Source: Alloalcanivorax venustensis ISO4 (GTDB lineage: Bacteria; Pseudomonadota; Gammaproteobacteria; Pseudomonadales; Alcanivoracaceae). Taken from it: DNA of 64,000 nucleotides. The stretch lies in assembly GCF_015356855.1 (NCBI RefSeq), contig NZ_ARXR01000012.1, positions 23,580-87,579 of the forward strand, read 5' to 3'. This document shows positions 17,855-26,492 of this stretch, one piece after another. Numbering within the stretch: position 1 is the stretch's first letter; each line of letters begins with the position of its first letter. Under the pieces are notes generated by a model that worked only from the letters and a program-made list of their open reading frames with translations, was not told the DNA's origin and searched no databases. The position numbers and the translations under genes are program-made.

Positions 17855-19270
17855 TTATGCATAGGAGTGCGAAATTGAAATCGCCGACTTCGGTGGGTAA
17901 CGCTCGGCGATGGCGTCACGGCGGGGGCGGCCATTCGCTGTGGCCAGGCCGTTGTCGGCAGTAAAGGGTTGATCAGCGAGGGTCAACGCGGCGACGCGGG
18001 CGTAGTCCGGTAAGCGACGATTGACCGTCTCAATCTGCTCGTTGATTTGCTCGAGAGTGGTGTTCTCCATGGGGACCACCACGGCGCTCAGGCGCGGTTC
18101 GCCATCGCCTTGCACGATGATGCTCCGGATGCCGCTACAACTCTGGAAGGCGCTCTCCACCCACTCCGGGTTGACGTTGCGTCCGAAGGTGGTGATCAGC
18201 AGATTCTTGCGACGGCCATGTACATGCAGAAAGCCATCGCTATCCAGGTGGCCCAGATCGCCGGTCGGCCATTCGTCGCCGGCCGGTTGATCGAGATAGC
18301 CGCGCATGACGGTGCCGCGGATATGGATCTCCCCCTGATCGTCGATGCGAGCCCGGGCCTGCGGCAGAATCCGGCCCACGCTGCCCGGGCGGTCCGCGCC
18401 GGGCAGATTCAGCGCCACCACGGAACCACATTCCGACAGTCCGTACCCTTCGTACACCGGCAAACCATGGTCGCGTGCACGGCCCAGCAATACGGGGTCA
18501 ATCTTGCCGCCACCCACCGCGATGAATTGCAACGACTCGGGTATCGGCACACCGGCGTCGGCCATCGCGACCAACACGCGCAGCAGTTCCGGAACCAGAA
18601 TCAAGCTATGGGGGCGCCATTGTTGTAGCCCGCCGAGAAGCTGTCGGGGGTTTAATTGCGAGCTGCCGGTGAAGCCCAGCGAGGGCAGATCAGGCAGCAG
18701 CACCCGGGCACCCAACCACAGAGGAACGTAGACGCCGGCGACATTCTCCAGCAGCGTGGCAAGAGGAAGCAGGGCCAGATGGCGGTGCCCGGCGTGGGGC
18801 GCCAGGGCTGTCGCCAGCGCGGTGACCGTGCGTTGCACCATGTCATCAGTGAGGCGGACGCCTTTGGGGGTGCCGGTGCTGCCGGACGTGAAGGTGATTT
18901 TTGCGAGACCGGACTCGGCGGTGGCCGGTGTGATTCCGGTGAGCGTCAACGCCTGGTTGTCGCTATCGTAAACAGCGTCCAGGCCGGCACTGCGTAGCAA
19001 ATGCTGCCTTTGCTGGTCGCTGAAAAATGGCGGCACCGGTACCACCGGTATGCCCAGCGCTTGTGCCGCCAGATCGGCGATCACCCAGGCCGGATTATTG
19101 CCGCCGCTCAGGGCCACCCGGCGAACCCGGGCGGTGCGCAACTTCTCGGCGAGCGAGCGGACTCTGCGGCAAAGATCAGAAAAGTTGATTTGCTCGTCCG
19201 CACTCTCCAGTGCCACGGCCTGGGGCCGTTGGCGGGCGTGTTCCGCCAGACGGTTAAGCAACCACGTCAT
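17855..19270 (-). CDS. AMP-dependent acyl-activating enzyme (ANL superfamily)
   Basis: The 471-residue protein starts MTWLLNRLAEHARQRP with GGAGG upstream. It shows the AMP-binding P-loop ITFTSGSTGTPKGV (about 125-138), YEGYGLSECGSVVALN, GEIHIRGTVMRGYLDQ, WPTGDLGHLDSDGFLHVHGRRKNLLI and a C-terminal lid domain. The A10 motif reads NGRPRR, so the catalytic lysine position is Arg448. The protein is shorter than acyl-CoA synthetases. It has no carrier domain, and no carrier protein gene lies beside it, so it may form an acyl-AMP used directly or load CoA. It overlaps the hemolysin-family gene by 17 bases. Confidence 0.88.
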   Translation of the reverse strand: MTWLLNRLAEHARQRPQAVALESADEQINFSDLCRRVRSLAEKLRTARVRRVALSGGNNPAWVIADLAAQALGIPVVPVPPFFSDQQRQHLLRSAGLDAVYDSDNQALTLTGITPATAESGLAKITFTSGSTGTPKGVRLTDDMVQRTVTALATALAPHAGHRHLALLPLATLLENVAGVYVPLWLGARVLLPDLPSLGFTGSSQLNPRQLLGGLQQWRPHSLILVPELLRVLVAMADAGVPIPESLQFIAVGGGKIDPVLLGRARDHGLPVYEGYGLSECGSVVALNLPGADRPGSVGRILPQARARIDDQGEIHIRGTVMRGYLDQPAGDEWPTGDLGHLDSDGFLHVHGRRKNLLITTFGRNVNPEWVESAFQSCSGIRSIIVQGDGEPRLSAVVVPMENTTLEQINEQIETVNRRLPDYARVAALTLADQPFTADNGLATANGRPRRDAIAERYPPKSAISISHSYA

Positions 19271-19925
19271 TGCGGACCTCCGGGCCGGTGAGCCAGCCCT
19301 GGCGTACCAGAGAGCGTTGCCCGGGGGGTACATGGCCGAGCATCACCTGGGGATCGTGCTGATAGTAACGGCCCCAGTTGCGGACCTCGTCACCCAGACG
19401 GTCCGGCTCGGCCTTGGCCACGCTGACCGGCGACAGCCCCAGGCGGACGAACATGTTCCGCACCTGTACGGTGGCGGTGAACGCAATCCATTCCCCGCCC
19501 AGGTTGGCCAGGGCGGCGGTCAGCGCCACGAACAGCATCCGACCGGCGCCGGAGCCGTCGGCGGCGAGATTGGCGACCTCCCAGATGTTCTGACGCGGTA
19601 CCGGGCTACCCGCCTCCCGGGAGGTCAGCTGTTCCACCGGGTGGTCCAGATAGCGTTCCAGGAAAAGGCGCTGGCCGGCGGCCGGGGTCAGTCCGGCAAC
19701 GGCCCGGCACGCCCCTGTCTGATCGCGGAGCAGCATCAAAAACGAGGCGGTGATACGCGGGCGCGCCCCATAGTGGCGCCAATAGCGCTGGAGCACGAAG
19801 TCCGAACCGTCGCGGAAGCCGGCCTCCGGCGGTCGACACAGCTCCGCGCTAAGCGGCTCGCCGTGCAGTGTCAGGCGGGGGGGCGGTGTCTGTGGCCAGG
19901 GTTCGGCGGAGGGCAAAGTCGGCAT
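19254..19925 (-). CDS. Thermostable hemolysin family protein (T_hemolysin)
   Basis: The 223-residue protein carries the family core: a hydrophobic strand (ASFLMLLRD), LFLERYLDHPVEQL, RQNIWEVANLAADGSGAGRMLF and WIAFTATVQVRNMFVRLGLSP. The name comes from the Vibrio delta-VPH hemolysin. However, the strand/helix order and the E(V)ANLA...G(x)GR...T...VRNMFVRLGL pattern look like the GNAT / acyl-homoserine-lactone-synthase fold, so an N-acyltransferase role is plausible (inference). It is first in the five-gene operon, with GGGAG upstream of the ATG. The promoter should lie in 19926-20025. Confidence 0.78.
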   Translation of the reverse strand: MPTLPSAEPWPQTPPPRLTLHGEPLSAELCRPPEAGFRDGSDFVLQRYWRHYGARPRITASFLMLLRDQTGACRAVAGLTPAAGQRLFLERYLDHPVEQLTSREAGSPVPRQNIWEVANLAADGSGAGRMLFVALTAALANLGGEWIAFTATVQVRNMFVRLGLSPVSVAKAEPDRLGDEVRNWGRYYQHDPQVMLGHVPPGQRSLVRQGWLTGPEVRNDVVA

Positions 19926-20025
19926 AACGGTACTCCCGGTTTGAGAGTCCCATTGGCGCTTGCCAACCTTAATGACGTCTTAACGAATTACAAAGAAAAC
20001 AGCGGGGGCGGGGAACAACATGGGC

Positions 20026-20072
20026 GCCAGGTGCTGGCCTGCACCCTGCCTGGGGTGAGCCCAGCACCTGGC
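20026..20072. terminator. Hairpin downstream of ppa
   Basis: A perfect 12-bp inverted repeat (GCCAGGTGCTGG with CCAGCACCTGGC) has a 23-base loop and lies 10 bases past the ppa stop. No T-run follows on the minus strand, so termination efficiency is uncertain. Confidence 0.5.
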
Positions 20073-20082
20073 TTGCGCGCGG

Positions 20083-20613
20083 TTACTTCTTCTCGAAGGC
20101 CGCGACGGACTTGAGGATTTCCTCTTTGGCGGCGGCGGCGTCGGCCCAGCCGTCCACTTTCACCCATTTGCCGGCTTCCAGCTCTTTGTAGTGCTCGAAG
20201 AAGTGCTTGATCTGCGCCAGCAGCAGCTCGGGCAGGTCGGTCACTTCCTTGACGTCGTCATAGAGCTTGCTGAGCTTGGTGTGGGGCACCGCCACCAGTT
20301 TGGCGTCCTTGCCCGCTTCGTCGGTCATGTTGAGCACGCCCACCGGGCGGCAGCGGATCACGGAGCCGGGCACCACCGGGTAGGGGGTGACCACCAGCAC
20401 GTCCAGCGGATCGCCGTCTTCGGACAGAGTGTTGGGGATGTACCCGTAGTTGGCCGGATAGAACATGGGCGTGGCCATGAAACGGTCGACGAAGATAGCG
20501 TTGCTGTCCTTGTCGATCTCGTATTTGATCGGGTCGGCGTTGGCCGGGATCTCAATGGCGACGTAGATATCTTCGGGAACGTCTTTCCCGGCGGGTACCT
20601 GTGTAAAATCCAT
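20083..20613 (-). CDS. ppa: Inorganic pyrophosphatase
   Basis: Ppa hydrolyses PPi to phosphate and pulls biosynthetic reactions forward in the cytosol. The 176-residue protein starts [23 protein letters not shown] (20613) and has [38 protein letters not shown] with the metal-binding aspartate signature DGDPLDV, and [22 protein letters not shown]. The length matches family I enzymes. It is monocistronic between a hairpin and its own promoter, divergent from upp, which also releases PPi chemistry into the pool. Confidence 0.97.
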   Translation of the reverse strand: MDFTQVPAGKDVPEDIYVAIEIPANADPIKYEIDKDSNAIFVDRFMATPMFYPANYGYIPNTLSEDGDPLDVLVVTPYPVVPGSVIRCRPVGVLNMTDEAGKDAKLVAVPHTKLSKLYDDVKEVTDLPELLLAQIKHFFEHYKELEAGKWVKVDGWADAAAAKEEILKSVAAFEKK

Positions 20614-20680
20614 GGTCTGTCCTTTAAGCGATTGGTCATCGGGCAGGGACCGTGGCGGTGCCCTGTATGAACGGGCGCGG

Positions 20681-20686
20681 ATTATA
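20681..20686 (-). promoter_or_regulatory. -10 box of the ppa promoter
   Basis: On the minus strand this reads TATAAT exactly, 68 bases before the ppa ATG. A matching -35 is weak (about AGCCAG at 20704-20709). The 180-base divergent gap to upp also has TACAAT at 20757-20762 on the plus strand, a candidate -10 for upp. Confidence 0.5.
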
Positions 20687-20793
20687 GCAACCGCGCGCCC
20701 CGCCTGGCTAATCGCCGAAAGTCGTAGCGGACGGTGCCTCCCGGCGGCGTGGCGGGTACAATCGCCCCGCGTCTGTATGAGGAGCCCGACACC

Positions 20794-21420
20794 ATGCATG
20801 TACATGAAATTGCCCATCCCCTGGTCAAGCACAAGCTGGGGCTGCTGCGGCAGCGTTCGCTGAGCACCCGCAGCTTCCGCCAGCTCACCGCGGAAGTGGC
20901 CAGCCTGTTGACCTACGAAGCCACCAGCGACCTGCTGCTGGAGGACTATCAGGTGGACACCTGGATGGGGCCGGTGCCGGCGCAGCGCATCAAGGGCAAA
21001 AAAGTGACCGTGGTGCCGATTCTGCGCGCCGGCATCGGCATGCTGGACGGCGTGCTGGAGCTGATTCCCAGCGCCAAGGTCAGCGTGGTGGGGCTCTACC
21101 GCAACGAAGAAACCCTGGAGCCGGTGGCCTATTTCGAGAAGTTGGCCCACGGCCTGGAGGAGCGCCTGGCGCTGGTGATCGACCCGATGCTGGCCACCGG
21201 CGGCTCCATGGTCGCCACCATCGACATGCTCAAGAAGGCCGGCTGCAGCCAGATCCGCGCCCTGGTGCTGGTGGCGGCGCCGGAGGGCATCCGCCGCGTC
21301 CACGAGGCGCACCCGGACGTGACGCTCTACACCGCGTCCGTGGACAAGGGCCTTAACGAAGACGGCTACATCGTCCCCGGCCTGGGCGACGCCGGCGACA
21401 AGATCTTCGGCACCAAATGA
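20794..21420 (+). CDS. upp: Uracil phosphoribosyltransferase
   Basis: Upp salvages uracil with PRPP to UMP. The 208-residue protein starts [16 protein letters not shown], preceded by AGGAG. It shows [31 protein letters not shown], the PRPP loop [12 protein letters not shown] (about 128-139) and the uracil-binding C-terminus [18 protein letters not shown]. It overlaps uraA by 4 bases, so uptake and phosphoribosylation of uracil are co-translated. Confidence 0.98.
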   Translation: MHVHEIAHPLVKHKLGLLRQRSLSTRSFRQLTAEVASLLTYEATSDLLLEDYQVDTWMGPVPAQRIKGKKVTVVPILRAGIGMLDGVLELIPSAKVSVVGLYRNEETLEPVAYFEKLAHGLEERLALVIDPMLATGGSMVATIDMLKKAGCSQIRALVLVAAPEGIRRVHEAHPDVTLYTASVDKGLNEDGYIVPGLGDAGDKIFGTK

Positions 21421-22754
21421 ATATTCTGATCGGCGCCCAGATGCTGTTCGTGGCGTTCGGCGCCATGGTGCTGATGCCGCTGCTCACCGGCCTGGACCCG
21501 AGCGTGGCGCTGTTCACCGCCGGGCTCGGCACCCTGCTGTTCCAGTGGATCACGCGGCGCTCGGTGCCGGTGTTCCTGGCGTCGTCGTTCGTGTTCGTGG
21601 CGCCCATCGCCCACGGCGTCGAGCAGTGGGGCATTCCCGCCACCATGGGCGCGCTGTTCTGTACTGCGGTGGTCTATGTGGTGCTGGGCGCCCTGGTGAA
21701 GTGGCGCGGCCCGGGCTTTTTGCACCGGCTGATGCCGCCGGTGGTCACCGGGCCGATCATCATGGTGATCGGCCTGAGCCTGGCGCCCACCGCGGTGAAC
21801 TTCGCCATGGGGCTGACCGGCAACGGCGCCGAGCGGGTGTTTCCCTACGGCGAGGCCCTGCTGGTGTCCATGGTGGCGCTGCTCACCACCATGCTGGTGG
21901 CGACCCTGGCCCACGGGCTGTTCCGGCTGCTGCCGATCCTGTGCGGCGTGGTGGTCGGTTATCTGGCCGCGCTGGCCCTGGGCATGGTGGATTTCGGTGC
22001 CGTGCAACAGGCGAGCTGGCTGGCGGTGCCGGAGTTCGTGGCGCCCACCTTCCACTGGCCGGCGATTCTGTTCATGGTGCCGGTGGCACTGGCCCCGGCC
22101 ATCGAACACGTGGGCGACGTGCTGGCGATCAGCAACGTCACCGGCAAGGACTACATCAAGAAGCCGGGCCTGCACCGCACCCTCACCGGCGACGGCGTTG
22201 CCAGCATGGCCGCCGCCCTGTTCGGCGGCCCGCCCAACACCACCTATTCGGAAGTGACCGGCGCGGTGATGCTCACCAAGGTGTTCAACCCGGTGGTGAT
22301 GACCTGGACCGCGGTGTTCGCCATCAGCCTGGCGTTCATCGGCAAGGTGGGCCTGCTGTTGCAGAGCATCCCCACGCCGGTGATGGGCGGCATTCTGATC
22401 CTGATGTTCGGCTCCATCGCCAGCGTCGGCATGAACACCCTGATCAAGGCGCGGGTGGATCTGCACGCCCAGCGCAACCTGGTGATCGTGGCGGTGACGC
22501 TGATCTTCGGCATCGGCGGCATGGTGATGGGCAACGGCGAATTCACCCTGCAGGGCATCAGCCTGTGCGGTCTGGTGGCGGTGATTCTGAATCAGATTCT
22601 GCCCGCCGCCCCGGCCACCGCCGACGACCTCCACGAAGAACAGGAATATGTCGAAGATATGCTTAACCACGCCAGGGGCGAGGGTGATCTGTGGGAGCGG
22701 GCCCCGCCCGCGAAAGGTGGCGACAGCCACCGGCAGGATTCCAGAGACTCTTAA
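21417..22754 (+). CDS. uraA: Uracil permease, NCS2 family
   Basis: This inner-membrane nucleobase:proton symporter has about 14 hydrophobic segments starting with [28 protein letters not shown] and the family motif around [18 protein letters not shown] (here [16 protein letters not shown], about 262-277). The 445-residue reading is normal for UraA except for the tail. The last 20 residues, from Trp426 on, are encoded by the REP-like element beginning at 22691, which also supplies the stop codon. Upstream linkage to upp by a 4-base overlap supports uracil as substrate. Confidence 0.93.
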   Translation: MNILIGAQMLFVAFGAMVLMPLLTGLDPSVALFTAGLGTLLFQWITRRSVPVFLASSFVFVAPIAHGVEQWGIPATMGALFCTAVVYVVLGALVKWRGPGFLHRLMPPVVTGPIIMVIGLSLAPTAVNFAMGLTGNGAERVFPYGEALLVSMVALLTTMLVATLAHGLFRLLPILCGVVVGYLAALALGMVDFGAVQQASWLAVPEFVAPTFHWPAILFMVPVALAPAIEHVGDVLAISNVTGKDYIKKPGLHRTLTGDGVASMAAALFGGPPNTTYSEVTGAVMLTKVFNPVVMTWTAVFAISLAFIGKVGLLLQSIPTPVMGGILILMFGSIASVGMNTLIKARVDLHAQRNLVIVAVTLIFGIGGMVMGNGEFTLQGISLCGLVAVILNQILPAAPATADDLHEEQEYVEDMLNHARGEGDLWERAPPAKGGDSHRQDSRDS

Positions 22755-22827
22755 GGGCGACCTTTGCCGGCCGGCAGGCCGGCCTTTCGCGGGCTAGGCC
22801 CGCTCCCACAAAAGCCCGCTCCCACAG
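22691..22827. repeat. REP-like palindromic repeat, copy 1
   Basis: Outer arms of 27 bases (22691-22717 and 22783-22809) begin GTGGGAGCGGGCC and end GGCCCGCTCCCAC and are complementary apart from a central 2-base mismatch. A third partial end, AAGCCCGCTCCCAC, follows at 22812-22825. The arm sequence (CCTTTCGCGGGC...GCCCGCTCC) resembles Pseudomonas REP elements. It lies between convergent uraA and the LOG gene and invades the uraA coding end. Confidence 0.8.
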
Positions 22828-22831
22828 CCTG

Positions 22832-23413
22832 TTACAGGTCGTCTTTCTTCACCCATTGTTTGGCCTGGGGCGGCTGGTAGCCGGCCATGCGGTCGAGCAG
22901 GGCGGCGGGCTGTGATTCCACGATCAGCATGCCCCGGTGGTGCGGGCGCAGGAATTGTTCTTCGGTGGCGTGGTCCAGGAAGGTGCCCAGGCCGTCGTAG
23001 TAGCCGGCCACGTTGAGCAGCGCGCAGGGTTTGTGGTGCCAGCCCAGCTGCGCCCAGGTCCAGATCTCGAACAGCTCCTCCAGGGTGCCGACGCCGCCGG
23101 GCATGGCGACGAAGCCGTCCGCCAGCTCGGCCATGCGCGTCTTGCGCTCGTGCATGGAGCCTGTCACGTGCAGCTCGGTGAGGCCCGGGTGGGCCAGCTC
23201 TTTCTCCTGCAGCGCTTGCGGGATCACGCCGGTAACGCGGCCGCCCTCGGCCAGCACCGCGTCCGCCACCGCGCCCATGACGCCCACACTGGCGCCGCCG
23301 TAGACCAGCCCCAGATCCCGCGCCACCAGCTCCCGGGCGAACGCCCGCGCCGCCGCCACATAGTCGTCCCGCCGACCGGGGCTGGACCCGCAATACACGC
23401 ACAGATTCCGCAT
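22832..23413 (-). CDS. LOG family protein (TIGR00730 type)
   Basis: The 193-residue protein starts MRNLCVYCGSSPGRRDDYVAAA. It has the LOG signature PGGVGTLEELFE (about 104-115), GLVYGGASVGVMGAVADAVL and the ERKTRMAELADGFVAMPGG stretch. Enzymes of this family cleave nucleoside 5'-monophosphates at the ribose-base bond; some release cytokinins. The Gly-Gly-x-Gly-Thr motif and the upstream Arg/Lys are intact, so activity is likely. It lies 60 bases after the DUF2459 gene on the same strand. Confidence 0.9.
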   Translation of the reverse strand: MRNLCVYCGSSPGRRDDYVAAARAFARELVARDLGLVYGGASVGVMGAVADAVLAEGGRVTGVIPQALQEKELAHPGLTELHVTGSMHERKTRMAELADGFVAMPGGVGTLEELFEIWTWAQLGWHHKPCALLNVAGYYDGLGTFLDHATEEQFLRPHHRGMLIVESQPAALLDRMAGYQPPQAKQWVKKDDL

Positions 23414-23473
23414 CGGTTGTTTCTCCTCGCTGGATTAAGGTCTCTACGAAGCCCGCTTTATACCAGAGACCTA

Positions 23474-24103
23474 TTATTCCACGCAGGCACCGGCCTGCCC
23501 GTGATCACGGATCTGCGCCATCACGCTCTTGGCGCGCAGGGTCATGAAGGTGCGGATGTCCACGCCGCCGTCGCGCAGCCGCTGGGCGGTCCAGGTGTTG
23601 CAGGTGCGCCCGAACCAGAAATGGCCCCGGGCGGGAAAGAAACGGCTGTCGCCGTACAGGCCCGGGTCCGCCGCCAGGGGCCGGCCGTCGGCGTTTAGTT
23701 TGAAATCCCCGGCCAGGGCGGCCTGCAACCGTTCCAGGCCCTCGGCGGACAGGCACAGTGCCTGCACATCGCTGTTCGGCAGGTCCGCCGGGTGTTTGTC
23801 CAGCCCGACCACGTGCAGCACCGTGTCGGTGGGCCAGAACAGCGCCTTGCCCAGCAGCCAGAGGTTGTCCGTGCGGCGATAGAAGTCGTTGTCACCCCAG
23901 CCGATTTCGTACCACACCGGGTCACTGAACCGCTCGTCCAGGAACGCCAGCGGCGGCGCCAGCCGATCCGCCGGCAGCACAATGCCGGTGTGCCAGCGGT
24001 GGCGCACCACCAGCACGGTAGCGGTCTCGTCGCCGGCGCGCGCGTCCTCCGGCGCCAGTGTGATCAGCAACGCTGTTACCAGGGCGGCCATCAATGTTTT
24101 CAT
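23474..24103 (-). CDS. DUF2459 / TIGR02117 family secreted protein
   Basis: The 209-residue protein has a cleavable signal peptide (MKTLMAALVTALLITLAPEDARA). The mature part carries HRWHTGIVLP, WYEIGWGDNDFYRR and a C-terminal FWFGRTCNTWTAQRLRDGG. The conserved His, Trp-Gly-Asp and Cys...Trp pattern resembles a papain-like (NlpC/P60-like) catalytic core, but function has not been assigned. Some family members sit near polyhydroxyalkanoate genes; none is seen here. The signal peptide places it in the periplasm. Confidence 0.72.
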   Translation of the reverse strand: MKTLMAALVTALLITLAPEDARAGDETATVLVVRHRWHTGIVLPADRLAPPLAFLDERFSDPVWYEIGWGDNDFYRRTDNLWLLGKALFWPTDTVLHVVGLDKHPADLPNSDVQALCLSAEGLERLQAALAGDFKLNADGRPLAADPGLYGDSRFFPARGHFWFGRTCNTWTAQRLRDGGVDIRTFMTLRAKSVMAQIRDHGQAGACVE

Positions 24104-24173
24104 GAGGCGATGTTAGCGATACGCCGGGTGGTTGTAACCCGGCGCGCACCGGCTACCAAGGATGGGAGTGGTT

Positions 24174-25067
24174 ATGCGGAGCGGACAAACGGTGCCCGGC
24201 GTCGGCCTGGTGCTGGTGGCATTGGCGGCGCTGTGTTGGGGCGTCTCCGGCGGCATCGCCGGGATACTGATCGAGCAGGGCTGGGACGCCTCGGTGGTGT
24301 CGTTTTACAGAGCGGCGGTCGGGCTGGTGCTGGTGGGTGTTTACCTCGCCATTCGCCCCGGCGGCAGCGGTATCCGGCATCCCCGCCTGTGGTTGTGGGC
24401 GGTCCTGGCCGGCCTGGGGGTGGCGGGCAACTTCAGCTTCTACTTTCTCAGTATCGCCGAAGGTGGCGTCGCGGTGGCGGCCACGCTGATGTACTCGGCG
24501 CCGGTGTTCGTCTACCTGGTAGCGTTCGGCTTCAAGCTGGAGCGGCCCACGCCGGTCAAAGGGCTGGCCATCGCCCTGGTGATGCTCGGCATCGTGCTGC
24601 TCACCCGGCTGTACAACGTGGATGTCGGCAAGGTGACGGCGGCGGGTATCGGCTTCGGGCTGCTGGCGGGGGTCTCCTACAGCGTTTTTATCTACGGCTT
24701 CAAATACGCCGCCGGCCACGGCAGCCCGCAGGCGGTGCTTACCATCGCGTTGGGCTGTGCCGGCGTGATTCTGCTCGGCGCCAGTGATACCACGCAGGCG
24801 GTGGCGGTGTTGAACGCCCCGCAGTGGTGGCTGTTTGCCCTGCTCGGGGTGCTCGGCGCCGGGCTGTCGTTCGCGTTTTATGTGGTGGGCCTGAAGCGCA
24901 CCGCGCCCACCCTGGCGGTGATCGTCGCCATGGTCGAGCCGGTCACGGCCTCGTTATTCGGCGTTCTGGTGCTGGGGGAGACCCTGGCGCCACTGCAGAT
25001 TCTGGGTCTGGTTCTGATCCTGGTGACGGTCACCGGACTGAGCCTGTACTCGAACCGGCGCCGTTGA
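24174..25067 (+). CDS. EamA/DMT-superfamily transporter
   Basis: The 297-residue protein has ten predicted membrane helices in two EamA repeats: the first starts at VGLVLVALAALCWGVSGGIAG, the second near VTAAGIGFGLLAGVSYSVFIYG. It ends GLVLILVTVTGLSLYSNRRR with a positively charged tail. The ATG at 24174 is chosen because GGGAG lies 5 bases upstream; the ATG at 24162 has no spacing from its AAGG. DMT transporters usually export amino acids or metabolites, and the substrate cannot be told here. Confidence 0.87.
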   Translation: MRSGQTVPGVGLVLVALAALCWGVSGGIAGILIEQGWDASVVSFYRAAVGLVLVGVYLAIRPGGSGIRHPRLWLWAVLAGLGVAGNFSFYFLSIAEGGVAVAATLMYSAPVFVYLVAFGFKLERPTPVKGLAIALVMLGIVLLTRLYNVDVGKVTAAGIGFGLLAGVSYSVFIYGFKYAAGHGSPQAVLTIALGCAGVILLGASDTTQAVAVLNAPQWWLFALLGVLGAGLSFAFYVVGLKRTAPTLAVIVAMVEPVTASLFGVLVLGETLAPLQILGLVLILVTVTGLSLYSNRRR

Positions 25068-25089
25068 GGCGCGGGCCGTCGGACCTGGC

Positions 25090-25284
25090 TTAGCGGCGGC
25101 GCGCCTTCATGGCCCAGCCGACGATCACCACCGGGGCCGCCAGGCCCACCCAGGACACCCAGTCGAACACACCGTTGCCGAGCAGGGCGGCCAGCAGGCC
25201 GACCAGGCTCAACAGCGCGATCAGTGTCGGTGTGGCGAAAATCTGCCAGGGCGTTTTGCGGGTGTTGACCCGTTGCGTGTCCAT
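25090..25284 (-). CDS. Small two-helix membrane protein
   Basis: This 64-residue protein starts MDTQRVNTRKTPWQIF and contains two membrane helices (TLIALLSLVGLLAALLG and VSWVGLAAPVVIVGWAM) and a basic C-terminus. Its start overlaps the stop of the PepSY gene, so it is the last gene of the TonB-receptor, PepSY, small-protein series. Similar small proteins follow PepSY-TM genes in iron loci; the role is unknown. Confidence 0.7.
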   Translation of the reverse strand: MDTQRVNTRKTPWQIFATPTLIALLSLVGLLAALLGNGVFDWVSWVGLAAPVVIVGWAMKARRR

Positions 25285-26441
25285 CAGGGCTTGCCTCCGG
25301 CGGGCTGCGCCGGCACGGCGCCGCCGTTTTGCGCGCGGGCGCCGGCCGGGCTGGCGCGCCGGCGCGCCACCCACAGGTAGAGGCCGGTGATCAGCACCAC
25401 GATGGTGATCACATCCAGCACCGCCCAGAGAATTTTCAGCGGCAGGCCGCCGTAGTCGCCGAAGTGCAGCGGGCCGGACAGCGACAGGGTTTTGTTGTAC
25501 CAGGGCATTTCGCGCATGTCGGCGAATTCACCGCTGCGGGCGTCCACCAGAGCCGGGGTGATGATGTGTTCTGTCAGCGAGGTGTTGCCGTGCAGGAAGA
25601 TCGCGAAGTGGTGGTCGGTGGACCAGCCGCCGCCGGGGAAGGCGACGAACTGCAGCGTCATGTCCGGCGCCGCCTCTTCGGCCTGGGCCACGGCGCGGTC
25701 CAGCGACGCCATTTCATCCGGCGTGGGCACGGCGGCGTCGTTGTAGCCCTCGGTGAGGTCGGCCAGGGCCTGGGTGCGCCAGGTATCCACGATCGGGGTG
25801 GAGAGCGTGTTGATCACGCCGGTGAGCCCCACCACGGTGAGCCAGGCCACGGTGACCACGCCCAGCAGGTTGTGATAGTCGAGCCATTTGATGCGCTTGG
25901 AGCGTTCGGTACGCAGGGTGCCGAAATCCAGCTTGCGCATGAACGGCGCGTACAGCACCACGCCGGATACGATGGCGATAAACAACAAAAAGCCCATCGC
26001 CCCCAGGAACAGCATGCCGGGCAGGCCCAGGAACATGTCCGTGTGCAGCTTCAGGATGAAGTCCATCACGCCGCCTTCGTGGTGGCCGGGGACCAGCTCG
26101 CCGCTGGTGCGGTCGAAGGAGGCGAAATGCATCTCGCCGTCGGAGGCGTCCGGCGTCGGCCCGCTGGTGACGTTGACCACCGGCCGGTCGGTGTCGAAGC
26201 TCATGAACAGCGGCACGTGATCGGGCCGGTTTTCCAGCGCCGCGTCCAGCATGTGGTCCAGCGACAGCAGCGGGCCGTCCGGATTCGCCGGTTGCCAGGT
26301 GCTGTCGTCCAATGCCGCGTCGATCTCGTCGTGGAAGATCAGCGGCAGGCCGGTCAGGCACAACATCAGCATGAAGGCCGTGCAGATCAGGCTGGTCCAT
26401 TTGTGTACCGCCGACCAGGCGCGGATGGTGCTCTTTTGCAT
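25284..26441 (-). CDS. PepSY-associated TM helix protein
   Basis: The 385-residue inner-membrane protein has an N-terminal helix following RAWSAVHKWTSLICTAFMLML, two central helices (LFLGAMGFLLFIAIVSGVVLY), one more (GVVTVAWLTVVGLTGVINTL), and a C-terminal helix (ILWAVLDVITIVVLITGLYLW). Conserved histidines at the membrane faces (HKW, LKLHTD, YHNLLG) are those expected to bind heme in PiuB/FoxB-type ferric-siderophore reductases. It lies 51 bases downstream of the TonB-dependent receptor, which supports a role in releasing iron from the imported siderophore (inference). Confidence 0.85.
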   Translation of the reverse strand: MQKSTIRAWSAVHKWTSLICTAFMLMLCLTGLPLIFHDEIDAALDDSTWQPANPDGPLLSLDHMLDAALENRPDHVPLFMSFDTDRPVVNVTSGPTPDASDGEMHFASFDRTSGELVPGHHEGGVMDFILKLHTDMFLGLPGMLFLGAMGFLLFIAIVSGVVLYAPFMRKLDFGTLRTERSKRIKWLDYHNLLGVVTVAWLTVVGLTGVINTLSTPIVDTWRTQALADLTEGYNDAAVPTPDEMASLDRAVAQAEEAAPDMTLQFVAFPGGGWSTDHHFAIFLHGNTSLTEHIITPALVDARSGEFADMREMPWYNKTLSLSGPLHFGDYGGLPLKILWAVLDVITIVVLITGLYLWVARRRASPAGARAQNGGAVPAQPAGGKP

Positions 26442-26492
26442 GTTTGACTGCCTGAGCGCCCCGGTCCGACACCGGGGCGCCTGAGTTGTCGT

